Part shown: in pieces, positions 34,123 through 44,467 of the stretch
How the letters are laid out: the number at the start of each line of letters is the position of its first letter
Numbering within the stretch: the first letter of the stretch is position 1
Assembly (NCBI GenBank): GCA_964512995.1
Contig: CAZELM010000012.1
Span: 29,953 to 93,952, forward strand
Length of the DNA: 64,000 nt
DNA from: CAZELM01 sp964512995
Lineage (GTDB): Bacteria > CSSED10-310
Reading direction: 5' to 3'
Notes under the pieces: generated by a model
The model's input: only the letters and a program-made list of their open reading frames with translations
What the model was told of the DNA's origin: nothing
The model's database searches: none
Made by a program: the position numbers and the translations under genes

Positions 34123-35643
34123 ATGATCTTCCTGTATTGTTCTTTCATCTTTTTTTTCAGCCTGGTGTCCGAAACGGCATACGGAGAGGGAAAAACATAC
34201 CAGCACGATGAGTTTACATCCTCGTTACGGAAACTCGATACTACAGATCAGATCATCCCACTGTGCAAAGAATACATCGAACATAGTTCTGATCAGCTCG
34301 TGATGCATACTGCTTTATCAGTTTGGATAGAAGAGGATCGGGAAAGCGCAAACCGGTATTTTACAGAATTTCTCCGGAATCATCCTGAATCCGCACTGGC
34401 AGCCTATTATTTGGGAACAGTTGCAGAACAGCCAGTCGAAGCGATTGAGTTGGCACGCATGGCCATTCGACTCAATCCCGACCTGATCGAAGCATATCGA
34501 TTGTTATTGTCGGTCTATTCAAAAAATCTATTCCGGGGAGCTGTTTCGGATAGTATCTCCCAGAGACTCCAAAAAGAACTCCCTCATGATGAACCATTAT
34601 TGACGATATTGCTCCAAACAGATGCCACCAACTCTGATACATTACGAGATCTCCTTTATTATCATAGATATAAAGGTGAATACAGTCAGGCATTGGGTAT
34701 ATTGGATAAAGGGAGTCAGCTCCGAATCCCATGGGTGACACCGATCGAGTATGCACAAATTTATTCGCTCATGAGTGAATTCCAAAAAGTGAAACAGGAA
34801 CTCGATGCGTATATTGGGAATTCCGTTCAATCCGGCCAGGTGGCTCCCGAAGAACGTTCGAATGCTACTGAAGGACTGTATACTCAAGTACTTTCGGATA
34901 CCGGCGCTTATGATGCACTGATTGATTTTTTTCAGAAAAAACCAGATTCGAAAACTGATAAACAGATTTTGTATAATCTTGCCTATGTGAATGCACTCAA
35001 AGGGGACATCGAGCAGGCATTTTCATATCTGAATCACGCGATCACTGCCGGATGGGATCAACTCGATCTTGTCACACAGAATTCCGCTTTCGCGAAACTT
35101 CATCCGGACTCTCGATGGGAATCCATAAAAACCCGTATTCAGATGTCCTGGGAAAAAAACATCGACAGACGTAAAAGCGAATTGGTAAGCAGGAAAATGA
35201 ACCGACCGTCTCCAGAGTGGAGTGCCAGGGATCTGGATGGAGCAACGATTTCGAGAGAATCGCTAAAGGGACAGATCATCATCCTCGATTTCTGGGCGTC
35301 ATGGTGCCGACCATCCATCACTTCCATGCCGATCCTCGATACATGGACTCGATCTCACAACGCAGCAGACATTCAAGTCTTTTCGATTAATATCTGGGAG
35401 CAAAACGTCGAACAGGCCATAAATTTCTTTAATAATAATCACTTTGCTATGAAAATGCTGATCGGTACAGAACGTCTCGCCGCTGATTTCAAAGTGGATG
35501 GGATTCCATATATTTGTGTAATTGATCCGGATGGAAACATCTGTTTTGAAGAGAAAGGATTTCACACATTACTGGCAGATAATCTGTCCATATGGACTGA
35601 TGCTTTACGGAAGCTTCCAGATCCGGGCATAGTGAAACCCTGA
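34123..35643 (+). CDS. Exported TPR protein with TlpA-like thioredoxin domain (CxxS)
   Basis: A 506-aa exported protein with a short hydrophobic signal (residues 1-20). TPR-like helices fill about 30-340 (ALAAYYLGTVAEQPVEAIELA and others). The C-terminal TlpA/AhpC-type thioredoxin fold (about 365-495) has LDFWASWCRPS and the cis-Pro loop DGIPY. The active site is C395-R-P-S398, so the resolving Cys is replaced by Ser. This allows mixed-disulfide chemistry or isomerase-like action but not simple dithiol exchange. GAGGAG at 34111-34116 fixes ATG 34123. Confidence 0.83.
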   Translation: MIFLYCSFIFFFSLVSETAYGEGKTYQHDEFTSSLRKLDTTDQIIPLCKEYIEHSSDQLVMHTALSVWIEEDRESANRYFTEFLRNHPESALAAYYLGTVAEQPVEAIELARMAIRLNPDLIEAYRLLLSVYSKNLFRGAVSDSISQRLQKELPHDEPLLTILLQTDATNSDTLRDLLYYHRYKGEYSQALGILDKGSQLRIPWVTPIEYAQIYSLMSEFQKVKQELDAYIGNSVQSGQVAPEERSNATEGLYTQVLSDTGAYDALIDFFQKKPDSKTDKQILYNLAYVNALKGDIEQAFSYLNHAITAGWDQLDLVTQNSAFAKLHPDSRWESIKTRIQMSWEKNIDRRKSELVSRKMNRPSPEWSARDLDGATISRESLKGQIIILDFWASWCRPSITSMPILDTWTRSHNAADIQVFSINIWEQNVEQAINFFNNNHFAMKMLIGTERLAADFKVDGIPYICVIDPDGNICFEEKGFHTLLADNLSIWTDALRKLPDPGIVKP

Positions 35644-35671
35644 CGGAATCACTCAATGAATAGGTAGTGAC

Positions 35672-36880
35672 ATGCATTACAAAGATCTATACAAAAAAAT
35701 TGAAGCCTCCTTGGCTGCTCTTGAAGTAAGCAAAGATGAATCGGAGCTGATCCGCAAAGTGCTGGAAGTCGTGATGCGTGAATATGGCGTTCATCTTGGG
35801 ATCCGAAGCGGCCGCCTGTATATGAGGGATAAAGATGTTTACCATCTGATTCATCAGATTGGAGAATCGCAGGACACGACTGGTAAAACACTTCCGGTGG
35901 AATACCTGCCAATACGACGATTACGGGAAGATAAATACATCATTATGTATCGACGTGATGAGGGAGTCGATGCGAACATGGAAAAATTTCTTGTCGTCGA
36001 TACTTTTGCCGCAATCTCCCTGGGAGCGAACGATCAATATCTCGTTTCTTTCAGTGTGGAAGAACCAGTAGATGAAATGCAACTCCATTACTCTTTGAAT
36101 ACTATCCGATTTGCCACCAATTTCAAAATGCGTGAACTCTCCCTTCAGGATGAATATTTGAAAGCCCGGGAGATACAAATGTCGTTACTGCCCTCGTTTT
36201 GTGCGGATCGGAAAGGGTTTGATATTTTCGGGAAAAGCGTCCCAGCGACACTTGTGGGCGGAGATGCCTTCGACTATATCCCAATCAGCGATGATACTTT
36301 GGGAATCGGCGTTTTAGATGCGGTTGGTCATGGACTCCCGGCAGCTCTCCAAGCCAGAGACGTCATAACAGGACTCCGAATGGGTATGGCCGGAAATATC
36401 AAGATCGAATCGATGATGGTTCGGTTGAATCAAGTCATTCATCGATCGAACCTGACGAGCCGGTTTGCATCATTGTTTTATGGGGAGTTGGAAGAATATG
36501 GTCACTTGGTCTATATCAACGCTGGCCATCCTCCTCCCATTTTTATTTCCAGAAACGACATTTACGAACTGCGGCGCGGAGGCATGGTTTTGGGTCCCAA
36601 TCCTCAAGCAAAATATAAAAGGGGATTTGTCTATTTCCATCACGGAGATCTGCTGGTGATTTTCTCGGATGGCGTTGTGGAGGCTCGGAATCTTGAAGGC
36701 ACTCAATTTGGAAACCAGAAACTGCGGGAATTGGTTTTCATGAACCGTTATTTATCCAGTGAGGAAATCGTGGAGCTGATTTTTGAAGAAGTCCGCAGCC
36801 ATACGGGCATGGACGCTCAGCAGGATGACCAGACTGTCGTTATCATCAAACGGATCGGGATCCATGATGTTCAATTTTAA
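35672..36880 (+). CDS. PP2C-type (SpoIIE/RsbU) serine phosphatase
   Basis: A 402-aa cytoplasmic Mn-dependent phosphatase. The N-terminal about 150 residues form a GAF-like sensory domain without recognisable cofactor residues. A short linker with AREIQMSLLPS leads into the SpoIIE domain (about 190-400), with metal motifs GGDAFDY, LDAVGHGLPAAL, SDGVVEARN and QQDDQTVVI. RsbU-type enzymes dephosphorylate anti-anti-sigma factors. No partner STAS or anti-sigma kinase gene is in the window. It follows the TPR-thioredoxin gene by 28 bp. Confidence 0.88.
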   Translation: MHYKDLYKKIEASLAALEVSKDESELIRKVLEVVMREYGVHLGIRSGRLYMRDKDVYHLIHQIGESQDTTGKTLPVEYLPIRRLREDKYIIMYRRDEGVDANMEKFLVVDTFAAISLGANDQYLVSFSVEEPVDEMQLHYSLNTIRFATNFKMRELSLQDEYLKAREIQMSLLPSFCADRKGFDIFGKSVPATLVGGDAFDYIPISDDTLGIGVLDAVGHGLPAALQARDVITGLRMGMAGNIKIESMMVRLNQVIHRSNLTSRFASLFYGELEEYGHLVYINAGHPPPIFISRNDIYELRRGGMVLGPNPQAKYKRGFVYFHHGDLLVIFSDGVVEARNLEGTQFGNQKLRELVFMNRYLSSEEIVELIFEEVRSHTGMDAQQDDQTVVIIKRIGIHDVQF

Positions 36881-36916
36881 ATGCTGCTTGCAACGAAACT
36901 CAAAACAGATTCAGAC

Positions 36917-38320
36917 TTATGATGATGCTCCCGGATCGTTCCCGGTGATGGACAGATATTTTTCTCCAATCTGAAACACATTACCGGCTCCCAATGTTAC
37001 CAATAGGTCTCCGGGATGAAGCGTTGCGACCAGAACATCAATCGTTTGATCGAATGTTTGACAGCATGTGACAGGACAATCACTGTATTGAGCGCACTGC
37101 TCCGCCAGACTTTCCGATGAAACTCCGGAGATTGGCTTCTCTGATGCTGCATAAACGGGCAACAGAATCAGATAATCGACAGTTGAAAGTACTTTGGCGA
37201 AGTCATCCATGAAAAATTTCGTACGCGTGTAACGATGAGGTTGAAATACCGCGATAACGCGACGGTTCCATGCGCTTCGAATCGCTGACAGAGTGGCTTT
37301 GATCTCGGTTGCATGATGGGCATAATCATCGATCACAATCACATCATTGGTGACACCCTTAATTTCCAATCGGCGTTTGACGCCTGAATACTGATTCAAA
37401 GCCTGTCGGATCATTTCAATATCGATTTCCAATTGGATCCCAACTCCAATAGCAGCTAGTGAATTCAAAATCATATGTTGACCCGGAATACGAAGCTGAA
37501 ACCGGCCCAGCGATCTGCCTCGAAAATCAACATCAAAAGACTGCTCGCAACCTGAGCACAGGATATTTCGTGCAACAAGATCATTCGTTGATTGAAAGCC
37601 ATACAAGATATTTTGCCGGGTGTAGTTTCTCAGCATAAATTGAATATTAAGATCATCGCCACAAACAACCGCACATCCAAAAAATGGAACTTTCGAGAGA
37701 AATCGAGAGAATGTGAGTATAATATGACCGAGATCGGAATAATGATCTAAATGCTCCTCTTCGACATTAGTTACGACAGCGACAGAGGGAGCGAGTAACA
37801 GAAAGGATTCATCGCTTTCATCTGCTTCAGCAACAAAATAAATGCCATGCCCGATCCGGGCATTGGTTCCAATGTTATTGGCATTGCCACCAACAACGAC
37901 CGTTGGATCCAGTCCAGCTTTTTCTAAAATCAATGCAATCATTGATGTTGTTGTTGTTTTTCCATGCGTTCCCGCGATAGCGATGCCATATTTTAACCGC
38001 ATAAGTTCCGCAAGCAATTCAGCGCGGCGAATAACTGCGAGATTTGTCTGTTGTGCAAACAATATCTCCGGATTATCCAAGGACACGGCAGAGGAGTAGA
38101 CCACCACATCAGCGCCTGCAACATGCTCACCATGATGCCCAATGAACACAGTAGCTCCCAGCATTTGAAGCCGCTCTAATTGAGATGATGATTTAACATC
38201 AGAACCTTGTACTCTAAAACCCAGATTGAGCAGAATTTCAGCCAGGCCGCTCATCCCGATACCACCCATTCCAATGAAATGAATCGTTTTGATCTTTCCC
38301 ATGAACCATTCTGATCTCAT
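36917..38320 (-). CDS. murC: UDP-N-acetylmuramate--L-alanine ligase MurC
   Basis: A 467-aa cytoplasmic Mur ligase adding L-Ala to UDP-MurNAc. The N-terminal Rossmann motif GMGGIGMSGLAEILL and the ATP loop GTHGKTTTTSMIA are clear. VIDDYAHHATEI and AVFQPHRYTRT are signatures of MurC. AAGGA lies 8-9 bp upstream of ATG 38320. It is the last gene of murG-murJ-murC on the minus strand. Confidence 0.95.
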   Translation of the reverse strand: MRSEWFMGKIKTIHFIGMGGIGMSGLAEILLNLGFRVQGSDVKSSSQLERLQMLGATVFIGHHGEHVAGADVVVYSSAVSLDNPEILFAQQTNLAVIRRAELLAELMRLKYGIAIAGTHGKTTTTSMIALILEKAGLDPTVVVGGNANNIGTNARIGHGIYFVAEADESDESFLLLAPSVAVVTNVEEEHLDHYSDLGHIILTFSRFLSKVPFFGCAVVCGDDLNIQFMLRNYTRQNILYGFQSTNDLVARNILCSGCEQSFDVDFRGRSLGRFQLRIPGQHMILNSLAAIGVGIQLEIDIEMIRQALNQYSGVKRRLEIKGVTNDVIVIDDYAHHATEIKATLSAIRSAWNRRVIAVFQPHRYTRTKFFMDDFAKVLSTVDYLILLPVYAASEKPISGVSSESLAEQCAQYSDCPVTCCQTFDQTIDVLVATLHPGDLLVTLGAGNVFQIGEKYLSITGNDPGASS

Positions 38321-38334
38321 CTCCGATTTCCTTT

Positions 38335-39888
38335 CTAGTCAATTTTCCTTTGTAGGAGTGCCTTCAGATTCATTCCCATTACATTCAAAGCGACCCCATA
38401 TGCAAGAATTCCTGAAATCGATCCGATCGCTAAAAAAATGACCGATCGGATGATACTGGGAGATGGGCCGAGTGGGCTGATCGCGAATTGCGCCGTCAAC
38501 CCACCGATAAGTGAAGCCGCAATAACCTGCAGCAATGTCACTCTAAGCCGAAAATTCATCGGTTGACCTGCCAATTTTTTCAGTTTCCACTTCAGAAGGT
38601 AATATAAAGCAATACCAGCGAGCGTATAAGCAATGGATGAGGCCAGCGCTAATCCTGCATGCCGGAGAGATGTATTAACCAGTATGAGATTGAATACCAC
38701 ATTGGAAAGAGTAAGGCCGACAGTGACATATACTGGGGTTTTGGTATCCAGTAACGCGTTAAAGGCTCGGGACAGAATAGCCAAAACGCTCATTCCCACA
38801 ATCCCAATACTGTAACAGGCAAATGCGATGGATGTCATGGATGCGGCTTGTTTGTCGAAAACGCCATGTTGATAAACAATTCGTATAATGAGATCCCTGA
38901 AGAGAATCAGGAAAACGGAGCAGGGAATCATGGCAACAAGAACAAATTGAAGCGCTCGCCGAACGCATCGAGTGAGTTCCTTGATATTCTCAGAAACATC
39001 TACAAACATTGGATAAAAGGTGCGTGCAATGGCCAATGCAAAGACACCGAATGGTAATTGCATTAATCGGGATGCGTATCCGAGTGCTGCAATGCTTCCG
39101 CTATCCAAAAACGAAGCGAGCCGTTGATCGACTAAAATAACGGTTTTTTCTAAAAATGTCTCAATGATGATCGGAAGAGTCCGCTTGTTGATTTTTTTAA
39201 ACTCATCGTCAGAAAAATTGACCGACCCCTCCCTGAACGAAAGTTCCTTTGGAATGAAGAGATACATCACCAGACACTCCAGCAATCCACCAACAACAAC
39301 ACCATATGCTGTTATCTGGAAACCCCAGATCCGATATCCCCATAATACGGCCAACATGTTGAACACGTTGAATACCAATGGAGCTAAACTGTAGGAAGTG
39401 AATTTTTCGTGAGCCAGAAGGATCGCACCAAAAAAGGATGCTATAGCGATCAGGATGAGAAATGGAAACATTACATTAGTCATCCAGACTGAGAGCGTGT
39501 GTGTTTCAGCATCAAATCCAGGAGCAAAAAAATGGACAAGCTGAGATGAAAAGAAGATCCCAATGATGACAATTAAACCGGCGATCCCAATCACTTCGAC
39601 AAATGAAGTCTTGATGATATCCTGTGCTCTTTTCTGATAATGAGAAATCCTCAGCTTCTTATAAGCCGGCATCATGGCGCTTTCCATTACTTTTTCACCC
39701 AGAATCCTCCGAAACAAGTTCGGCAAAGTAAATGCAACAATGAATGCATCCATGACAGGTCCGGTTCCCAGGAAAGATGCCAGTACAATCTCCCGGAACA
39801 TTCCTGTGAGCCGAGACAGGATTGTCCCGCCGGATAGCTTCGTGATTCCCGACAACTGCCGGCTGAATTCTTTTGAGATTTTAATCAA
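38335..39888 (-). CDS. murJ: Lipid II flippase MurJ
   Basis: A 517-aa MATE/MVF-family membrane protein with about 14 hydrophobic helices that flips lipid II across the inner membrane. LSRLTGMFREIVLASFLGTG near the N terminus and FTLPNLFRRILGE are the MurJ/MviN signature. It overlaps murG by four bases (ATGA at 39885-39888) and precedes murC by 14 bp, so all three act and are expressed together. Confidence 0.94.
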   Translation of the reverse strand: MIKISKEFSRQLSGITKLSGGTILSRLTGMFREIVLASFLGTGPVMDAFIVAFTLPNLFRRILGEKVMESAMMPAYKKLRISHYQKRAQDIIKTSFVEVIGIAGLIVIIGIFFSSQLVHFFAPGFDAETHTLSVWMTNVMFPFLILIAIASFFGAILLAHEKFTSYSLAPLVFNVFNMLAVLWGYRIWGFQITAYGVVVGGLLECLVMYLFIPKELSFREGSVNFSDDEFKKINKRTLPIIIETFLEKTVILVDQRLASFLDSGSIAALGYASRLMQLPFGVFALAIARTFYPMFVDVSENIKELTRCVRRALQFVLVAMIPCSVFLILFRDLIIRIVYQHGVFDKQAASMTSIAFACYSIGIVGMSVLAILSRAFNALLDTKTPVYVTVGLTLSNVVFNLILVNTSLRHAGLALASSIAYTLAGIALYYLLKWKLKKLAGQPMNFRLRVTLLQVIAASLIGGLTAQFAISPLGPSPSIIRSVIFLAIGSISGILAYGVALNVMGMNLKALLQRKID

Positions 39889-41012
39889 TGGGTTTCTCCA
39901 GAAAGAATGAGATTCGCAACACGATCGGCTGCATCCGGTTTACCAAGTAAACGGGATTGTTTTCCCATCCGCTCCAATCGTTCTGGGCTATCACCCAATT
40001 CCCGTAATACTGATGCCACCTTAATACCTGATATCTCCTTGTCCAGGTATAAAATCGCGGCACCGGAATCCGCCAATGTTCGAGCGTTGGTATATTGATG
40101 ATTTCGTACCGCCCCGGGCCATGGTACGATAATAGAAGGAACACCCCGTGCTGTAATCTCAGCCAAAGTCATCGCTCCACCACGGCATAGAACGAGATCT
40201 GCTGCGGCCAGAGCTGCATCGGAACGATAAATATAGGGCAATGGGTGATAATTGGGAGTAGCGCGGAGATTTCTCATATAATGTTCATATTTATGTTGAC
40301 CGACCGAATGTAAAATCTGCCATCCTGCATACGCTTGACCATCTGAGCTGATTTCCAATAATTCCCGAACCGCCCGATTCAATGTTTCCGATCCTAAACT
40401 CCCTCCGATTACAAGTAATGTTTTCAGAAAGGGATCCAGATTAAACTCATCGATACCCTCCTCATGGGTAGTGGACAAAACGGATCGGGATATTGGATTT
40501 CCAACCGTTTCTATTCGAATGTTTTTCGGTAACATCCATCGTGTATTCTCGTATGCGATCCCCACTCCATCAACAATTCGGGATAGCCATCGAACGGTCA
40601 ATCCGGGTACCGAATTTTGCTCCAGAAGCCAACATCGTACACCGAGCCATCGGGCTGCAATAATAACCGGTGCACACGCATATCCACCGGTACCAAGGAT
40701 AAAATCAGGTTCGAATTCCTGAATAATCCGACGTGCTTTTAATATCGGAAGAAGAGTTATCCAGTTGACGGCAGTACCGATGTTTCGCAAAATGGCGGTT
40801 GGTTTGATGGATCTTTCCAGCCCTGATAATCGGATTGTTCTAAGAGGAATCTGCGATCTTGGTACGATATCCTCCTCGCGACGTCCCCGGACACCCACCC
40901 ATAGCACTCTCATTCCTTGTGATCGCATTCGCAATGCTTCGATAACAGCAATCCCCGGGCTGATATGTCCGCCTGTTCCTCCTCCCGTCACTAACAATCG
41001 TAATCGATCCAT
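39885..41012 (-). CDS. murG: UDP-GlcNAc:lipid I transferase MurG
   Basis: A 375-aa GT28 glycosyltransferase at the inner face of the membrane making lipid II. LLVTGGGTGGHISPGIAV is the first G-loop, GTGGYACAPVIIAA the second, and VIGGSLGSETLN and RGGAMTLAEITARGVPSIIVPWP the donor-site motifs. ATG 41012 sits ten residues before the first G-loop as in relatives. ATG 41042 or TTG 41081 would add 10 or 23 residues, and no clear ribosome site decides between them. First gene of murG-murJ-murC. Confidence 0.93.
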   Translation of the reverse strand: MDRLRLLVTGGGTGGHISPGIAVIEALRMRSQGMRVLWVGVRGRREEDIVPRSQIPLRTIRLSGLERSIKPTAILRNIGTAVNWITLLPILKARRIIQEFEPDFILGTGGYACAPVIIAARWLGVRCWLLEQNSVPGLTVRWLSRIVDGVGIAYENTRWMLPKNIRIETVGNPISRSVLSTTHEEGIDEFNLDPFLKTLLVIGGSLGSETLNRAVRELLEISSDGQAYAGWQILHSVGQHKYEHYMRNLRATPNYHPLPYIYRSDAALAAADLVLCRGGAMTLAEITARGVPSIIVPWPGAVRNHQYTNARTLADSGAAILYLDKEISGIKVASVLRELGDSPERLERMGKQSRLLGKPDAADRVANLILSGETH

Positions 41013-41344
41013 CGGTTTTGATATCACTTTCTTTCCCTGCATGTTACAGGAACGTTGAAATCCTGCTCCCCTGTCTGCCAAACAGATAAGCTGTTCAGGA
41101 CCCTTATTCAGTTGCAGATAATGAAGACACAGAATTAGGCATATGTCATTATAGCACTATGAACTGGAAATTCATCCGAAGAAATGAACATTTCAATATA
41201 TTCTCCCCTCGACTTTCTCAGAACCTGCTTCTGAATTATTTGTATTAAAAAGAGGATGATGCTTTGACAGCCTGCGATCCTTTTAATACCATCGACCCGA
41301 ATGAAATCAACATGCCTATTGTTGATATTGGAGGTTGTAAGGAA
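41013..41344. other. Divergent intergenic region between murG and lepB
   Basis: About 330 bp containing the 5' flanks of murG (minus) and lepB (plus). Both genes have in-frame upstream codons here that I do not think are used. GGAGG at 41330-41334 is the lepB ribosome site. No promoter, riboswitch or RNA gene is convincing. Confidence 0.35.
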
Positions 41345-42148
41345 ATGGCAAAAAGCAAGCACATCAAAATAACATCTGCCTCTGATCCATCCACCCCGAG
41401 TGAATCAAAGGTCACAAATGAAACTCCCGATCAAAGATTGACCGAAACCAAACCCGACATCACCGTTTCACCTATGGGATCAAAGCACACCAACCCCACG
41501 AAATCCACTCAACGGGAGATCGATCCAATGACAACGGTACTAAATGCGAAAACAACCATCGGTTTTTCCACTTCGAAATCTCCTGTTCTTCGAGAAATCA
41601 AGGAATGGTCCAAGAGCATTTTATGGGGAGCCATCTTCGTGTATTTTTTTACAGGATATGTCTTCAAAGCATATCGAGTAGAAGGAACTTCCATGCAACC
41701 ATTGCTTCAAAATGGACAGCGAATTTTCGTCAATCGCCTTATTTATAATGTCGATGATATCAAAAGAGGTGATGTTGTCGTTTTTTATTATCCATCTGAA
41801 CCTCATGAGTATTTCATCAAGCGAGTCATTGGAATGCCAGGGGAAACGATTGAATTCAAAAATGGCAAGGCGTATGTCGATAACAAACTTGTGGATGATC
41901 ATTTTGTTCCTCAGGAATTCTGGCAAAATGACAATATAAAGCCGCTGATTATACCGAAAAGTCATTATTTTGTATGTGGAGATCATCGGAATAAGAGTGC
42001 CGACAGCCGATATTGGACAAAATTTAAGGACTATACCAACTTCGTTCCAGAAAAATATATCATCGGGAAAGCCAGTTTCAGATACTGGCCATTAACCCAG
42101 TTTGGACTGATCAACTCCAATTTTATCCCATTATCAGACAACAAATGA
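41345..42148 (+). CDS. lepB: Signal peptidase I
   Basis: A 267-aa inner-membrane serine protease cleaving signal peptides. The catalytic Ser is S116 in EGTSMQPLL and the general-base Lys is K159 in FIKRVIGMPGE; VCGDHRNKSADSRYW is the conserved C-terminal box. One transmembrane helix lies at about 88-108. The first about 75 residues are Ser/Thr/Lys/Pro-rich and probably disordered, longer than usual. ATG 41345 is chosen for its GGAGG site. It is followed 27 bp later by the acyltransferase gene. Confidence 0.93.
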   Translation: MAKSKHIKITSASDPSTPSESKVTNETPDQRLTETKPDITVSPMGSKHTNPTKSTQREIDPMTTVLNAKTTIGFSTSKSPVLREIKEWSKSILWGAIFVYFFTGYVFKAYRVEGTSMQPLLQNGQRIFVNRLIYNVDDIKRGDVVVFYYPSEPHEYFIKRVIGMPGETIEFKNGKAYVDNKLVDDHFVPQEFWQNDNIKPLIIPKSHYFVCGDHRNKSADSRYWTKFKDYTNFVPEKYIIGKASFRYWPLTQFGLINSNFIPLSDNK

Positions 42149-42175
42149 TAACTGAGCAGAACAACACCGAATGAT

Positions 42176-44467
42176 ATGCGGTCGCACGATCTGAGTTTCA
42201 ACCAGGATCCCAATCCCATTGATATCAAGCGGGATATCGACTCATTCCTGGGAATGCGCAGCGGATCTCACTTTCTGCCGCATAGCCTCCGTTTCCTTAA
42301 TAGTATCGATCCATCGCGATCCATCATCTTTATAATCCGAAAAGCGGACCCATACTATCAGGAGATCCTGAAAAACTGCTGCAAAAACCATGGCCTCCGA
42401 ACCCCTGATTTCGTCATTGATCCACAATATCCGCCACCCCAATCCATCCGTCCTGCTATCCACTCCGAATGTTGTGGTCTATTGATATTCACCGGGAATT
42501 CCGAAAAGGATCGTCGCAGTATTGAATGGATGCTAGATTCGTTTGTTTCACTCGATTATCACGCTATCCTTGTTCCGCTGATCTTTTTATGGAATCGAGA
42601 ACCTTCGAGAATCAATACTGAACCTCTGTTGAAGCGATTTCGCTCCGCCAGGAATCTGATCATCAGCACAGGGGCAGGTCTTGACTTGCGTACGTTTATC
42701 ACCGCTCTGGCTGCCACCAGAGAACCGAACCTCCGCCTGAAACGAGTGCTTTTGTCTCAAATCCATCGGGAAGAGAAAGTCATCACAGGTAACGCACGGG
42801 AGTCTTATCAGCGACTTTTCAAACACGTAACCATTGACAGCGAATTACAGCTCAAACTGCAATCCATCGCACAATCCGCTGGTAAACACCCGGTCGACAT
42901 GGAAAAAGAAGTTCACCGATATTTGCGCGAAATTGCTTCAGATTACACTGATTTTGTCCCTCGACTCCTTGGAAAAATCATCCATCCAGTTTTTACTCGG
43001 ATGTTTTCAAGTATCACATTCGATGTAGTCGGACTGGATCAACTTCGCCATCTGATACGAGAAAAACGCAGTATCATACTCATTCCATCCCATCGAAGCC
43101 ATCTGGATTATCTGATCCTATCCTTTGGGTGCTATCATAATGGAATGGTCTGCCCATTAGTTGCAGCCGGTCATAATCTTTCATTCTGGCCTATGGGATG
43201 GATATTTCGCCATTGCGGCGGATTTTTCCTCCGTCGGACATTCAAGGGATTAGACCTTTATCCATTTGTTTTCAAAGCCTATTTCAAGCTACTGATACGA
43301 AAAAAGCATTATATGAAATTTTACATTGAGGGTGGCAGAAGCCGAACAGGTTTATTGTTATCTCCAAAATTGGGATTACTGGGCATGGTGATCGATGCCG
43401 TACGTTCGGGAGATGTGCCTGACGTCGATATCGTACCGATCGCAATAAACTATGATCGGATTCCGGAGGAAGACAGTTATATTCGGGAGTTGTCGGGAAT
43501 AAAAAAGAAAAAAGAACGTTTCTTAGATATGATACGGAGTTATCCATTATTACAGCGGAAGTACGGAGACATTCACGTTTCCATCGGAAATCCGATATCA
43601 GTGAAAAAAAACCTGGATCAGTCATCCGGGTTCTCCGAAGTAAAAGAAAAGCTCGGACTTCTTGTGATGAATCGTATCCGGGAGAAAATGCCCGTTACTC
43701 CCACATCTATTTTTGCTGCTGCCATTTTCGCACATCCTTTGAATATCATTCCATTGAAATCGATACACAAAGCCAGCGCTGTCCTTTTTGAACTGCTCTC
43801 ACAGAAACCTCTTGTTTTTTCTGACAAACTTAAAAATCCTGAACAGTTACGGGGAGCGATAGAGCATGCGCAGCAGTTTCTGATTCAATCAGGAATTCTA
43901 ACCTGTGATGACAATGGTATGGTAACCGTTCAAAAGCGATTGATCCTCGATTATTTGAAAAACAGCATCATCGGGCATTTATTTCCATATTCAATCGGCG
44001 CGATCACTTTGCTGGCCGGTCAGGATATTCCATTCGCAACAATGTTATCGGAAATCTTCTGCCCCTGGTATCTGCCAATCCCTGAGGAATCACTCGAAGT
44101 GGAATTCCAATCTGCTTTCCCTGCTCTCATGTTTTATTCAGAACAAGACCTTTTTATTTTTTCAGGGTTATTGTTGCCATTGCTGTCACTGATCTCGGAG
44201 ATACGCGTCCGGACTGATCGTGAGTCCCATTCTGCAGATCAGATCAAGGGAATCCTGCAGTCACTTCTGCCACAGTATTCTGCTTTTCCGGAATTGACGC
44301 ACGGAGCCATGCTGGCATTAATCGAAAAAATCACTTTGAAGAAAAAAATGATCTCTCCCGTTCAGCGTCATCCTGATATTACCGCCACATCCCAGCCTCT
44401 TTGGCAAATGATTCATGATAGTTGTGGGTTTGTATTTCATCGCTGGCAGATGCTCCATCGGACATGA
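42176..44467 (+). CDS. plsB: Glycerol-3-phosphate acyltransferase, PlsB-like
   Basis: A 763-aa membrane-associated acyltransferase making lysophosphatidate, the entry to phospholipid synthesis. The HX4D catalytic motif is HRSHLD with H306 and D311, identical numbering to E. coli PlsB. FIEGGRSRTG (EGGRSRTG, about residue 385) and VDIVPIAINYDR are blocks II-IV. E. coli PlsB is 807 aa. It probably feeds CdsA (11649-12479). Its last 89 bases overlap the 3' end of the convergent FtsZ-like gene. Confidence 0.9.
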   Translation: MRSHDLSFNQDPNPIDIKRDIDSFLGMRSGSHFLPHSLRFLNSIDPSRSIIFIIRKADPYYQEILKNCCKNHGLRTPDFVIDPQYPPPQSIRPAIHSECCGLLIFTGNSEKDRRSIEWMLDSFVSLDYHAILVPLIFLWNREPSRINTEPLLKRFRSARNLIISTGAGLDLRTFITALAATREPNLRLKRVLLSQIHREEKVITGNARESYQRLFKHVTIDSELQLKLQSIAQSAGKHPVDMEKEVHRYLREIASDYTDFVPRLLGKIIHPVFTRMFSSITFDVVGLDQLRHLIREKRSIILIPSHRSHLDYLILSFGCYHNGMVCPLVAAGHNLSFWPMGWIFRHCGGFFLRRTFKGLDLYPFVFKAYFKLLIRKKHYMKFYIEGGRSRTGLLLSPKLGLLGMVIDAVRSGDVPDVDIVPIAINYDRIPEEDSYIRELSGIKKKKERFLDMIRSYPLLQRKYGDIHVSIGNPISVKKNLDQSSGFSEVKEKLGLLVMNRIREKMPVTPTSIFAAAIFAHPLNIIPLKSIHKASAVLFELLSQKPLVFSDKLKNPEQLRGAIEHAQQFLIQSGILTCDDNGMVTVQKRLILDYLKNSIIGHLFPYSIGAITLLAGQDIPFATMLSEIFCPWYLPIPEESLEVEFQSAFPALMFYSEQDLFIFSGLLLPLLSLISEIRVRTDRESHSADQIKGILQSLLPQYSAFPELTHGAMLALIEKITLKKKMISPVQRHPDITATSQPLWQMIHDSCGFVFHRWQMLHRT

